From positions 434,001 through 498,000 of the forward strand of contig VISH01000002.1 in the NCBI GenBank assembly GCA_007827375.1: 64,000 nucleotides of DNA, read 5' to 3'. The position numbers and the translations under genes were made by a program. The notes under the pieces were generated by a model. That model had not been told where the DNA came from and did not search any database. It worked only from the letters and a program-made list of their open reading frames with translations. This document shows, piece by piece, positions 35,406 through 44,655 of the stretch (the first letter of the stretch is position 1; each line of letters opens with the position of its first letter). This DNA comes from Alteromonadaceae bacterium 2753L.S.0a.02. Its GTDB lineage: Bacteria > Pseudomonadota > Gammaproteobacteria > Pseudomonadales > Cellvibrionaceae.

Positions 35406-36650
35406 ATGCAGCCAAGCATTCAAAATTTCGACCTTATTATCGTTGGCGGCGGCATGGTTGGTGCTACCTTGGCGGTACAACTGGGTATGAGTAGCAACGC
35501 GCGTAATTTAAATATTGCTGTTATAGAAGCCGGTGTTGCGCCACCTTCTTTCGACGGCGACAAATTTGATCCTCGCGTGGTAGCACTTTCCAAAACTTCC
35601 CAGCAATTGTTGTGCGACTTGGGTGTGTGGTCGGCTGTGGCTCAGAAGCGTGCATGTCCGTATATGGCGATGGACGTGTGGGATGCCGAGGGCACTGGTA
35701 ATATTCAATTTCATGCCCACGAAATTCACGCAGACAATCTCGGTTACATTGTTGAAAATAGCAACCTCGTTAATGTGTTGCGCGCAAGGCTTGCTGATTT
35801 ACCAAAAGTGCAGCTGTTTGATCACTGCAAAGTTGAAGCGGCTACGGCGCCGCAAAGTGATGAGCGGGTTGCACTCACGGTGCGCCAGGAAGGTACGCAA
35901 TTGGTGTTGTGCGCGCCTCTGGTGGTAGCTGCAGACGGTGCGCGCTCAAAGATACGCGATTGGGCGGGTCTGGAAACCCGCGAGTGGGATTACGGCCACA
36001 GCGCGATAGTCACGACGGTGGTTACCGAGCAATCACACCAACACACCTGTTGGCAACGTTTCACCAGTACCGGGCCTATTGCGTTTTTACCGCTGCAGCT
36101 CGCAGCGCAGTATGATCCACGAGACAGTCAGCATTGTTCACTGGTGTGGTCCGCCGAGAATACGCTCGCGGAACATTTAACGACGCTAGACGACTCCGGC
36201 TTTTGTGAAGCCTTAAGCCGCGCGTTTGAGAGTCGCTTGGGAGCCGTTCTCCATGCTGATAAACGTTTCTGTATACCATTGCGACAGCGGCATGCGAAGC
36301 GTTATTTTAAACCGGGCTTTGTTCTACTCGGCGATGCGGCGCACACAATACATCCGCTCGCAGGCCAGGGTGTTAACCTCGGGTTTTACGATGTGATGGC
36401 TCTTGCCGCCGAGATTGAGCGCGCCTGTGCCCGCGAGATACCTTTGAGTGATGCTTCAATAATGCGCCGCTACCAGCGCCAGCGCCAGGGTCACAATCTT
36501 TCTGCCATGCTCTCTATGGAAGGCTTTAAGCGACTTTTCGAAGCACAGCCACCCGCGATACGATGGTTACGCAACACAGGTATGAGTTTTGTTAACCATC
36601 AACTATTTTTAAAAAAACAACTCTCTAAAATCGCAGCCGGGCAGCAGTAG
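35406..36650 (+). CDS. ubiI: 2-octaprenylphenol hydroxylase type FAD monooxygenase
   Basis: A paralogue of the preceding gene, 414 residues from ATG 35406 (AGGAAC upstream; the in-frame GTG at 35382 is less likely). It has the FAD motif LIIVGGGMVGATLAVQL, the middle motif VVAADGARSKIRDWAG, and LLGDAAHTIHPLAGQGVNLG. UbiI (VisC) catalyses C5 hydroxylation in ubiquinone synthesis. The spacing of 30 bases keeps it in the same operon. It ends the ygfB-pepP-ubiH-ubiI set; pqiA starts 25 bases later and may also be read through. Confidence 0.9.
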   Translation: MQPSIQNFDLIIVGGGMVGATLAVQLGMSSNARNLNIAVIEAGVAPPSFDGDKFDPRVVALSKTSQQLLCDLGVWSAVAQKRACPYMAMDVWDAEGTGNIQFHAHEIHADNLGYIVENSNLVNVLRARLADLPKVQLFDHCKVEAATAPQSDERVALTVRQEGTQLVLCAPLVVAADGARSKIRDWAGLETREWDYGHSAIVTTVVTEQSHQHTCWQRFTSTGPIAFLPLQLAAQYDPRDSQHCSLVWSAENTLAEHLTTLDDSGFCEALSRAFESRLGAVLHADKRFCIPLRQRHAKRYFKPGFVLLGDAAHTIHPLAGQGVNLGFYDVMALAAEIERACAREIPLSDASIMRRYQRQRQGHNLSAMLSMEGFKRLFEAQPPAIRWLRNTGMSFVNHQLFLKKQLSKIAAGQQ

Positions 36651-36675
36651 AATTTTCGCCCCAGGGATGTGAGCA

Positions 36676-37959
36676 ATGAACGAATCCAACACCAGCGACG
36701 GCGAATTCTGCGATTGGCAACCCAACGCCGAGCAGCGCGACTGGCTGCTTTGTCACAGTTGTGGAGAGTTGCAGAAAGTGGTTGCCATTTCGTCGGAGCA
36801 CGAAATGGTGTGTTGCAATTGTGAGGCGGTGTTGCACGTTGGGCAGCCGCGTCGTTTGGAATTGGCGTCAGCACTGGCGGTTACTGCCTTAATTCTTTTT
36901 ATCTTTGCTAACTCAGCACCTTTCCTAACGCTCGAGGTGGGTTCGCAAAGTCAAACCGCCACCATACTCGATGGCTTTCTAGCGCTGCTTGAGCGCGGCC
37001 AATGGATATTAGCTGGTGTGGTCATAACTACGCTGTTCATGTTTCCGCTGCTGGAAATTTTCGCGTTTCTCTATTTGCTTATCCCCTACAGCTACAACCG
37101 GAGGCTCCCCGGGCAGGAAGCGGTATTGCGCTGGTTAGTGGTGGCACAAAGCTGGAGTATGCTGGAAGTCTACATGCTTGCCGTAGTTGTTGGTGCAGTA
37201 AAAATGGCCGATATGGCGATCCTGCATCTCGAAATTGGAGCCTATGCTTTTTTTATGCTGGTGGGAGTTTTGATTTTGGCGTTCGTGAAAATGAATCGTC
37301 GTCGCTTGTGGAGTTGGATCAACACCAACAATTATTTTTCAATGCACGACAATGAATTTGTGTACGATTGCCGAATCTGTCAGGCAATGGTTGGGGAATC
37401 CATTATTCAACGAACCCACCAATGCCCCCGTTGTAAATCAGAAATTCACAAACGCATTCCGCACAGTTTGCAAAAATCCACGGCGCTTGTTGCGGCTGCG
37501 GCAATTTTATACATTCCGGCTAACGTTTTACCTATCATGACTTATTCTACATTGGGTGAAACAGAAACCGACACGATTTTTTCGGGAGTGGTTGAGTTGA
37601 TCGAACAGGGATTGTGGGGTATCGCGGCTATCGTATTCACCGCTAGCATTCTTGTTCCTATAGCGAAACTGGTTATACTCAGCTATCTCATTTGGTCGGT
37701 GAAAACCGGCATGACACGTGGAGCCAAGCAACGTGCATTTCTATATCGACTGACAGAAATTGTGGGGCGTTGGTCGATGGTCGATGTTTATGTCGTTACC
37801 ATCTTTGTTTCAATTGTGCAGTTTGGTTTTGTTTATACAGTGGAACCAGAAGCGGCGATTATTGCTTTTGGTTCGGTGGTAGTTCTTACCATGATCGCCG
37901 CGGAAACGTTTGACCCCCGCTTAATATGGGATGCCCAGGATGACAAGAACGCTGGATAA
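36676..37959 (+). CDS. pqiA: Paraquat-inducible protein A family membrane protein
   Basis: A 427-residue integral membrane protein made of two similar halves. Each half begins with a zinc-ribbon-like cysteine cluster (Cys26/Cys29 with Cys46/Cys49; and CRICQAM with CPRCKSE) followed by four membrane segments. These are the features of PqiA/YebS, the inner-membrane partner of MCE-domain lipid-transport proteins. The 3' end overlaps pqiB by 29 bases or fewer, indicating coupling. It works with PqiB and PqiC in lipid traffic between inner and outer membranes. Confidence 0.93.
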   Translation: MNESNTSDGEFCDWQPNAEQRDWLLCHSCGELQKVVAISSEHEMVCCNCEAVLHVGQPRRLELASALAVTALILFIFANSAPFLTLEVGSQSQTATILDGFLALLERGQWILAGVVITTLFMFPLLEIFAFLYLLIPYSYNRRLPGQEAVLRWLVVAQSWSMLEVYMLAVVVGAVKMADMAILHLEIGAYAFFMLVGVLILAFVKMNRRRLWSWINTNNYFSMHDNEFVYDCRICQAMVGESIIQRTHQCPRCKSEIHKRIPHSLQKSTALVAAAAILYIPANVLPIMTYSTLGETETDTIFSGVVELIEQGLWGIAAIVFTASILVPIAKLVILSYLIWSVKTGMTRGAKQRAFLYRLTEIVGRWSMVDVYVVTIFVSIVQFGFVYTVEPEAAIIAFGSVVVLTMIAAETFDPRLIWDAQDDKNAG

Positions 37960-39550
37960 AGCGGTTACCCGAAAAATGTCAGCTATTTCTCCGGTATGGA
38001 TTGTACCGGCGGTCGCGCTGATCATTGCTTTGTGGCTGGCCATTCAGGCGCGCATGGAGCGCGGCGCTATCGTGGAAATTACCTTTGAAAATGCCACCGA
38101 TATTATCGCCGGGCAGACTCAAATAAAGCTTAAGGAAGTTCAGGTGGGTGTGGTTCAGAAAGTTAAACTGAGCCCCGATCTCAAGCATGTGGTGGTCGAA
38201 GCAGAAATCGACAAAGATGTGACCCGTCACCTCAGTGAAAATACACGTTTCTGGGTAGTTACACCGCGCATTAGTGCTACAGGCGTTTCCAACCTGGGAA
38301 CACTTATTTCTGGGGTTTACATCATTATGGATGCGGGCGCTCCCGGTGAGTACAAAACGCAATTCAAAGGGCTTGATGAACCGCCGGTTTTCGAATCTGA
38401 TGAGCCCGGCACGCAATACGTGCTTCAAGCAGAAGAATTGGGCTCGCTGGACATTGGCTCCCCGATCTATTTTCGACAAATTCGCGTCGGCGAAGTGACT
38501 GGTTACAAGCTGGCAGGCAGCATGGAGCACGTGGATATCAATATGTTTATTCGCTCGCCGTACGACGAAATGGTGCAAACCCGCAGTCGGTTTTGGAATG
38601 TCAGCGGTTTTGGTGTTTCCATCGGTGCAGAGGGCATGAAAGCGCGTATGGAGTCACTGGCATCATTGATTAGCGGTGGCGTTGCTTTCGATAATACTGC
38701 GGGTTTTGCCAATGTGCAGGTCGCGCCTTCTGGCCACCGCTTCTTTTTGTATCCTGATCGTGAATCCGTTTTGGAAGGTCGATACAACATCAAGTATTAC
38801 TACCTGCTGAAATTTTCAGGCAGTGTAAGGGGATTGACTGTTGGAGCTCCGGTGGAGTTTCGCGGTATCAAAGTGGGTGAGGTGGTCGATGTGACATTGG
38901 CGTCGGCGGAAAATGTCCAAAACAGTTTGCATGTGTATATTGCTATGGAGCCGGAAAGGCTCGAACCTGAAGAATCGCCGTCTCGCGAAGAGGTGGACAA
39001 TCGTATGGAGACCATGGTGCAACAAGGCTTGCGAGCACAAATGAGTTCTGCCAGTTTAATTACCGGTTCGCGATTTATTGATCTGGTTTTTGAGGATAAC
39101 CCGGAACCGGTCGAATTTGTTCGTTCCGAAAACTATTCCGAAATTCCCACTGTGCCAGACAGTCTCGATCAGCTCAGCGGTCAGGCAACCGATCTTATTG
39201 CGAAAATCAATAATATTCCCTTTGAAAAAATCGGTAATGAATTGGCGGGTAGCCTCGAAAGTTTGAATGCCTTACTCACCACCTTCGAACAACAAAACAC
39301 TGCGCGTAAAATTGACGGCACAATGGAAAATCTTGAAGCGACCATGGCATCGGCTAACGCCACACTCGAGGAAATGAGTGGTGTGATGAATAGCCTCGAT
39401 CAATTAATTGCCCCTGATTCTGAATTCAAATACGAATTTACCCAAATGGCAAAATCCATGTCGGATGCAGCGCGTTCGTTACAAATGTTTCTCGATGAAC
39501 TTAACCGTCACCCCAACGCCTTGATTTCGGGAGCAGAAAAGGATGAATAA
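37931..39550 (+). CDS. pqiB: MCE-domain protein PqiB
   Basis: A 539-residue protein with one N-terminal membrane helix (about 15-38) and three MCE domains, seen in the repeated openings TDIIAGQTQIKLKEVQVGVV, LDIGSPIYFRQIRVGEV and LTVGAPVEFRGIKVGEV. A long C-terminal helical region (about 420-530) would form the needle. PqiB hexamers span the periplasm as a lipid channel. ATG 37931 and ATG 37940 are both possible starts inside the end of pqiA. pqiC overlaps the stop by 8 bases. Confidence 0.93.
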   Translation: MPRMTRTLDKAVTRKMSAISPVWIVPAVALIIALWLAIQARMERGAIVEITFENATDIIAGQTQIKLKEVQVGVVQKVKLSPDLKHVVVEAEIDKDVTRHLSENTRFWVVTPRISATGVSNLGTLISGVYIIMDAGAPGEYKTQFKGLDEPPVFESDEPGTQYVLQAEELGSLDIGSPIYFRQIRVGEVTGYKLAGSMEHVDINMFIRSPYDEMVQTRSRFWNVSGFGVSIGAEGMKARMESLASLISGGVAFDNTAGFANVQVAPSGHRFFLYPDRESVLEGRYNIKYYYLLKFSGSVRGLTVGAPVEFRGIKVGEVVDVTLASAENVQNSLHVYIAMEPERLEPEESPSREEVDNRMETMVQQGLRAQMSSASLITGSRFIDLVFEDNPEPVEFVRSENYSEIPTVPDSLDQLSGQATDLIAKINNIPFEKIGNELAGSLESLNALLTTFEQQNTARKIDGTMENLEATMASANATLEEMSGVMNSLDQLIAPDSEFKYEFTQMAKSMSDAARSLQMFLDELNRHPNALISGAEKDE

Positions 39551-40139
39551 TAGCCTGACAATCGTACTGGGAGTGCTGTTGCTAATGACGGGTTGCGGGA
39601 GCAGTGGCCCGAAAACACAATTTTATTCGCTATTTCCAAATGTTGAACCCGACGCAGCCACGGTAATTTCTGGAGAACAGCTTTCTTTTGGTATCGGTCC
39701 TGTGGTTTTGCCAGAGTATCTCGACAATACCGCGCTTGTGAGCCGCAGCAGTGCGCAACAATTGCAGGTGTCTGGAGTTCACGCCTGGGGAGGTGACCTT
39801 AGCAGTACCGTAAGCCGAGTGATGGCGGCAAATCTTGCCACACTGTGGCAGCAGGATGCTGTTTGGGCGTTCCCCTGGGACACAAGAGCGAGGCCAATTT
39901 ATCAGGTACGCATCGTCTTTGAAGAATTTTCCGGCGAGCGAGGCGGCGAAGCTGTTCTTAAAGCACGATGGGTGTTGTTTGGTGATGGAGGCAAGCAGGA
40001 AATTTCGGTGGGGTCCAGTCAGTTCAGTGAGCAAACGCAGGATAATTCACCGCAGGCATATGTTGCGGCACTAAATCTTTTGCTCAAGAATTTTTGTAAC
40101 GACCTTGCAGTTAAAATTAAAAAAACAATTTCCAAATAA
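39543..40139 (+). CDS. pqiC: Outer-membrane lipoprotein PqiC
   Basis: A 198-residue lipoprotein with signal peptide and lipobox L-M-T-G-C (Cys18), so anchored by lipid, presumably in the outer membrane. The body matches the DUF330/ABC-type auxiliary lipoprotein family: TQFYSLFPNVEP near the start, FGIGPVVLPEYLDNTALVSR, and the later WAFPWDTRARPIYQVRIVFEEF. In E. coli PqiC caps the PqiB needle. Overlap with pqiB confirms a three-gene operon. Confidence 0.92.
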   Translation: MNNSLTIVLGVLLLMTGCGSSGPKTQFYSLFPNVEPDAATVISGEQLSFGIGPVVLPEYLDNTALVSRSSAQQLQVSGVHAWGGDLSSTVSRVMAANLATLWQQDAVWAFPWDTRARPIYQVRIVFEEFSGERGGEAVLKARWVLFGDGGKQEISVGSSQFSEQTQDNSPQAYVAALNLLLKNFCNDLAVKIKKTISK

Positions 40140-40166
40140 GATAATAAAACGAAATTTAATCTGGCG

Positions 40167-40892
40167 TTAATCGTTTTTTCCTGGTGCGATGAGTGTTTTT
40201 ATCCAATTCCAAAATGAATTGTCACCGCTAAACGCTTTCTCGAGCGCGATTTGGCTTTGCCAGTAATCTTGTTGCTCAGAGACAAACAAAAATTCTCTCT
40301 TTAGCATGCGTTTTTGCGGCTCGAGATGTTTCACAATTTTTGCGGGATTGCCGGCGACAACGACGTTAGCGGGAACATCTTCAACTACCACGGCGCCCGC
40401 ACCAACAACACTGTTTTCGCCGATGGTGAGGCCCTTACCGATAATTGCTCGCAAGCCGACCCAGACGTTATTGTGCAGCGTGACTGGTGCGCTGCACCGA
40501 AAGGGTCGAATGCGGTTGTAGATTCCGTGCCAATCGCAGTCTGAAATATATACCTCGGCTGCCAGCATACAATTGTCACCTATGTTTATTTGTTCAGCAG
40601 AGGCTAAGCAAACTCCGGGTGAAATCAGGCAGTAGTTACCCAGCGTAATTTGACCCTGGTGTTGCTTGCTTTGCCAACAGGTAAAGTTAACCGGTTGTTG
40701 CGGGTTACAAATAATGTGTAAATAATTACCGGCAATAATGTGTTGCCCGCTCAGTTTAAGGTTGCGCGGTTTGTGTATTAGTGCGGAATGACCGAGGTGA
40801 TCGAATTGCGGGCGGATTATTTTTTCGATGTAGTAGTGCTGCAAGCGATTTGTGATGGCTTTAAGCCACCAGGGTTGATGATTCTTTCGCAC
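40167..40892 (-). CDS. Left-handed beta-helix (hexapeptide repeat) acyltransferase
   Basis: The 241-residue protein shows hexapeptide-repeat sequence in ITLGNYCLISPGVCLASAEQ, INIGDNCMLAAEVYISD and VWVGLRAIIGKGLTIGENSV, followed by the family cap NVVVAGNPAKIVKHL. These are features of O-acetyltransferases of the WbbJ/maltose-acetyltransferase group that decorate sugars. The acceptor is unknown. Its ATG lies only 14 bases from the ATG of the divergent methyltransferase gene. It flanks a glycosyltransferase/methyltransferase cluster, suggesting a role in the same glycoconjugate. Confidence 0.82.
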   Translation of the reverse strand: MRKNHQPWWLKAITNRLQHYYIEKIIRPQFDHLGHSALIHKPRNLKLSGQHIIAGNYLHIICNPQQPVNFTCWQSKQHQGQITLGNYCLISPGVCLASAEQINIGDNCMLAAEVYISDCDWHGIYNRIRPFRCSAPVTLHNNVWVGLRAIIGKGLTIGENSVVGAGAVVVEDVPANVVVAGNPAKIVKHLEPQKRMLKREFLFVSEQQDYWQSQIALEKAFSGDNSFWNWIKTLIAPGKND

Positions 40893-40906
40893 AGTGAAAC
40901 CTGACC

Positions 40907-41533
40907 ATGAATAATTATTTTGTCGATTTTTTTTGCCGCCATACCATTAAAGGTTTTCTCGATCACCAGGAAGGTATGGCGCTGTACCAACACGCTCTTT
41001 CTGTTGCTGCCATTGGCCCCTGCCTGGAAATCGGGAGTTATTGCGGTAAATCCACGGTATACCTGGGGCAAGCGTGTCAAAGCACTGGTAACGCCCTTTT
41101 TGCTGTTGATCATCATCGCGGTTCAGAAGAGCATCAGCCAGGTGAAGAATACCACGATAGCGAACTGTTCGATGCAAGTAGAAACCGGATGGACAGTTTT
41201 CAGGTTTTTCGCGATACATTGCGTTCAAGTCAACTCGAAGAGTGCGTAGTGCCGGTGGTAAGCACATCGGCGCTGGTGTTAAAACACTGGCGTATGCCAC
41301 TGGGTTTGGTTTTTATCGATGGTGGACACAGTCCGGAAATGTCTCTGGCTGATTGTGTCGGCTGGAGCGACAGAATTGTTGCCGGCGGCAAACTTTGCAT
41401 CCACGATATTTTTGAATCGCCGAGCGAAGGTGGCCAGGGGCCATATTTGGCGATGCGTGCTGTTTTAGCTCGGGGCGATTACGAGTTTAGAGAGCTGGTG
41501 GGGTCATTGGCGGTGTTGCAGCGTCATGACTAA
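40907..41533 (+). CDS. Class I SAM-dependent methyltransferase
   Basis: The 208-residue protein has the SAM-binding motif PCLEIGSYCGKSTVYLGQAC, an acidic loop FAVDHHRGSEEHQPGEE, and the carbon-side motif LGLVFIDGGHSPEMSLADC followed by GGKLCIHDIF. The D-x-H and DGGHS features resemble the Methyltransf_24/CmcI-like group that can use a metal ion. The substrate is unknown. Its end overlaps the convergent alpha-toroid gene by 47 bases. Position suggests a shared pathway with the GT4, second methyltransferase and toroid genes. Confidence 0.82.
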   Translation: MNNYFVDFFCRHTIKGFLDHQEGMALYQHALSVAAIGPCLEIGSYCGKSTVYLGQACQSTGNALFAVDHHRGSEEHQPGEEYHDSELFDASRNRMDSFQVFRDTLRSSQLEECVVPVVSTSALVLKHWRMPLGLVFIDGGHSPEMSLADCVGWSDRIVAGGKLCIHDIFESPSEGGQGPYLAMRAVLARGDYEFRELVGSLAVLQRHD

Positions 41534-42584
41534 CAATTGTGCTGGCTTGTGTCAGCAGGTTTGCCGCGGGGGTTATGGAAAATAGCGCATCGGCGGCAAG
41601 CACATACGCCGCAGCCGTCCAGCTGGTTTTTTCATGCGGCCAGATAACTTTGTCCCGGTAGCTGTAACCTGTCCAGAATCCACCGTCGTTATCCTGCCAT
41701 TGACTCAAACATTGGAACAGCGAATGGGCTTTTTGAAACTGTCCGGCAGAAAGACAGGCCAATACCAACTCACAACTTTCGGCAACGGTGACCCAGGGTT
41801 CATCGTCGACGCAGCGACAGCCGAGATCTTTACGCACGAAATCGTTCCAGCGGGTTTCGAGGCGACGGCGTGCTTCCTCGGGCGAATAAATTCCCGCAAG
41901 AATGGGATAGAACCAATCCATAGAAAACCGACTTTTGCTTTCCCAGGTTCGATCAAAACGCCAGGGTTTGTTGCGCAGTGCGTTGTGCAGTTGCACATAG
42001 GCTTGGTGCCACAGGGGTTGCGGATCGCCGAGGGTAGCAGCAATTAACAGTGCGCATTCCAGGCTGCGCAAAATCGAACTGCAGGCAGTTACCAAGGCGT
42101 CTTTAGGGAGCGCCTTTTGTTGTGATAACGCCCACTGGATGTCACCTTCGGGGTGTTGTTGAGCAACCACAAAATCGATTGCGCTGCGTATCATTGGATA
42201 AAACTGAAGCAAGGTGTCTTCAGCCTTATATATACGGTAGTGGTGCCACAGGCCGGTTGCCGGGTAGGCGACAAAGTTGGTTTCGATTTTGGACGCGTCA
42301 TCAGCGTCGCTCGTTATATTTTCGAGTGTATTAACATTGTAATTTGCCCACCAGCTACCGTCACTATTTTGCTGTTTCTGCAACCATTGTAACGCATTTA
42401 TAAAAGCGCGCGGCTCACCAGCGATGCTCAGTGCCATAGCGGCTTCGATGTGATCCCATGGATCGAGTTTGGCGTTTGTATACCAGGGTATTGCTCCGTC
42501 ATCGCCTTGACATTTTTGAATATATGCAACCGCCTGGCGTATTTGTGGTGCGAGAGGATGATTGAAATTTTTCAGTAATGTCAC
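41487..42584 (-). CDS. Alpha-toroid protein with squalene-cyclase-like QW repeats
   Basis: The 365-residue protein carries repeated QW-like motifs of terpene cyclases and prenyltransferases: YIQKCQGDDGAIPW (about 21-34), WLQKQQNSDGSWW (67-79) and CLSQWQDNDGGFW near the C-terminus. The sequence DADD at 93-96 fits the class II cyclase D-x-D-D pattern, though in this short protein it may be chance. There is no signal peptide. It could be a cyclase, or a sugar-binding or hydrolytic (alpha/alpha) barrel. The start overlaps the stop of the upstream methyltransferase by 4 bases, showing coupling. Confidence 0.7.
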   Translation of the reverse strand: MTLLKNFNHPLAPQIRQAVAYIQKCQGDDGAIPWYTNAKLDPWDHIEAAMALSIAGEPRAFINALQWLQKQQNSDGSWWANYNVNTLENITSDADDASKIETNFVAYPATGLWHHYRIYKAEDTLLQFYPMIRSAIDFVVAQQHPEGDIQWALSQQKALPKDALVTACSSILRSLECALLIAATLGDPQPLWHQAYVQLHNALRNKPWRFDRTWESKSRFSMDWFYPILAGIYSPEEARRRLETRWNDFVRKDLGCRCVDDEPWVTVAESCELVLACLSAGQFQKAHSLFQCLSQWQDNDGGFWTGYSYRDKVIWPHEKTSWTAAAYVLAADALFSITPAANLLTQASTIVSHDAATPPMTPPAL

Positions 42585-43315
42585 ACGCCTTCCTTTTCAA
42601 AATAAAGCACTACACTCTTGCCCATAAGTGGGTTGAGTAGTCGGTCGAGCATACGGGTTAACCAGGGTTTTTTGAATAAGTCCCAGATTAAAAATTTGTG
42701 GTATTGCCGTACCGGCCAAAAACTTTCGCCGTGCTCCCAAAACAAGCACCTTAACCACCAATAGGGCACATGAATAGCGTGAGCGCCATGTTGTGCGACA
42801 CTCTTGAAACCCAATTGCTCTATTTCCCGTTGTAATTGGCGGCTCTTAAAAATCCTCACATGGCCACCTTCGACTTGGTGATATTTCTTTTGCAGAGCCC
42901 AGCAAATTTTTTCTGGCCAAGCGCGGGGAACGCTCACGCACAGATTGCCTCCGGGTTTTATAACACGAAATATTTCTTTGAGTATCTTCGGATAGTCGTT
43001 AATATGCTCTAAAACCTCCGAGCAGATAATATGTTCGCAGCTGCTGTCTGCGAAGGGTAAGCGCAAACCGTTTCCTTGCATAAAACACAGTGATGCAGTT
43101 TTATCTGCGGCAAGGGGGAAATCACCTTGGCGGTTTTTAGCGGTATTTAGGTCGTGGTAATTGATGTCTAGCGCGATTAAATTGAGCTGTGCGCTTAAAT
43201 TTCCCAGAGGGGAGAGAAAATACAAACCGAGTGTGTGGCGGCCTTCACCGCAACCTAAATCCAGTAAAGTGTCGCCCGGTTTTAAATTTAAGCGCTCAGG
43301 TTCGATAGTCAGCAT
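42581..43315 (-). CDS. Class I SAM-dependent methyltransferase
   Basis: ATG 43315 gives 244 residues and overlaps the stop of the glycosyltransferase gene by a few bases. SAM motifs are DTLLDLGCGEGRHTLGL, the acidic strand LIALDINY, and HIICSEVLEHINDYPKIL followed by KPGGNLCVSVPR. The C-terminal third is rich in Trp/Tyr (VPYWWLRCLFWEHGESFWPV), suggesting membrane or lipid contact. It belongs to the UbiE/Methyltransf_11 type. The substrate is unknown, perhaps a sugar or polyprenyl-linked intermediate made by the adjacent GT4. Confidence 0.82.
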   Translation of the reverse strand: MLTIEPERLNLKPGDTLLDLGCGEGRHTLGLYFLSPLGNLSAQLNLIALDINYHDLNTAKNRQGDFPLAADKTASLCFMQGNGLRLPFADSSCEHIICSEVLEHINDYPKILKEIFRVIKPGGNLCVSVPRAWPEKICWALQKKYHQVEGGHVRIFKSRQLQREIEQLGFKSVAQHGAHAIHVPYWWLRCLFWEHGESFWPVRQYHKFLIWDLFKKPWLTRMLDRLLNPLMGKSVVLYFEKEGV

Positions 43316-44619
43316 CTTTGAGCAAGAATCTCGCGGTAATAGTTGGTGAGTTGCTGGGCGACACGATGCCAGCAAAAATTGGCGACAATGCGTTCTCGGG
43401 CTCGTTCACCCAGAGCTTGTGCTTGTTCCGGATGGTGCAGCAAATGGATGATGGCTTGGGCAAGGGCTGTTGCATTTGCCTGTGGCACTACCATTCCGGC
43501 ATCGCCAATAACTTCGGGGAGAGCGCCACCGTCGGTACTTACAACAGGCAGCTCGCAGGCCATGGCTTCTCCTGCGGGTAGACCAAAGCCTTCGTACAGC
43601 GAAGGGCAAACCGCAATGCGAGCCTGATTGTATTCCATTACTAACTGTTCACTACTGATACCCGTAGTGAAACTGACGTTTTTACCTAAATTTAACCTGT
43701 TAATTAGCTGCTGGTTTTCGCTCTGTTCTCCCAACTGGCCGATAATTCGCAATTCAATTTGTGGGATAGTTTGCGATACTTCTTTGAGCGCAAGTATTAA
43801 ATATTTCAAGCCTTTTAGGGGTTGATCAGACGACGCGGTGGTAATTAAGCGGCATGGCGATTTTTTTACGTTTGCGAGGGGTTTAAACAATGTGGTGTCA
43901 ATGCCATTGGGAATTACCTGAGCTGGCTGGCCAAGTTTGAAGTGATTGTTAATATCTCGCTGAGATGTATGCGAAACAGTCACCAGGTGTTGCAGATTGC
44001 GAACGACTTTTTCCTGCATGTTGATAAAACTGTACCATCGGCGAACCAGCAGGCGCATGCCCCAATCGCGCTGCGCGGCGATGGCAATTTCTCGGTCGCG
44101 ATGTACGGGGTGGTGAATGGTGGCTACCACCTTGGCACCATGGTTTTGTAATTTCAGCAAGCCATAACACAAACTCTGGTTGTCGTGCACAATATCGTAT
44201 TGTTGGTGTTGCAGCAGGCGGCAAATACGCCGGCCAAATGTGTAGGGTTCTGCAAACCCGCCAGTGAGCATACTCCACCATTCCCAAGTGTCGGTAAAAG
44301 ATTTCAGGTGGCGTAAACGCAGAGCTGTTACATGATTGTCACACGCATAAAGGTCCAGGCTGGGCACCTTGATTAGCGACACATTCTGGGGTAAATCAGG
44401 ATAGGGAGGTCCGGAATACACGTGAACTTCGTGCCCCAATTCAGCCAGGGCGCTACTCAAATATTTGAGGTATATGCCTTGGCCTCCCACGTGTGGTGCG
44501 CTTCTATAACCGAGCAGGGCGATTTTAAGCGGTGGCAGTTGTTTGGCCGTCAGCTCGGTAGGTGGGTCCAAAAGTTCGGTCAGTGCTTGGGCGATAGTCA
44601 TGGGGCGGCAGTCTGGCAA
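43309..44619 (-). CDS. Family 4 glycosyltransferase
   Basis: The 436-residue GT-B protein has the N-terminal acceptor domain starting KIALLGYRSAPHVGGQGIYL, the nucleotide-sugar region with KKSPCRLITTASSDQPLKGL, and the GT4 signature VCPSLYEGFGLPAGEAMACE with ALPEVIGDAG. GT4 enzymes retain the anomeric configuration. Either ATG 44619 or ATG 44601 could start it. It is the first gene of a three-gene, overlapping minus-strand operon with the methyltransferase and alpha-toroid genes. Sugar and acceptor cannot be read. Confidence 0.88.
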   Translation of the reverse strand: MPDCRPMTIAQALTELLDPPTELTAKQLPPLKIALLGYRSAPHVGGQGIYLKYLSSALAELGHEVHVYSGPPYPDLPQNVSLIKVPSLDLYACDNHVTALRLRHLKSFTDTWEWWSMLTGGFAEPYTFGRRICRLLQHQQYDIVHDNQSLCYGLLKLQNHGAKVVATIHHPVHRDREIAIAAQRDWGMRLLVRRWYSFINMQEKVVRNLQHLVTVSHTSQRDINNHFKLGQPAQVIPNGIDTTLFKPLANVKKSPCRLITTASSDQPLKGLKYLILALKEVSQTIPQIELRIIGQLGEQSENQQLINRLNLGKNVSFTTGISSEQLVMEYNQARIAVCPSLYEGFGLPAGEAMACELPVVSTDGGALPEVIGDAGMVVPQANATALAQAIIHLLHHPEQAQALGERARERIVANFCWHRVAQQLTNYYREILAQRC

Positions 44620-44655
44620 AAGAGCGCAGCTAGGGCAAGCTTGATTCTCGTTGGT

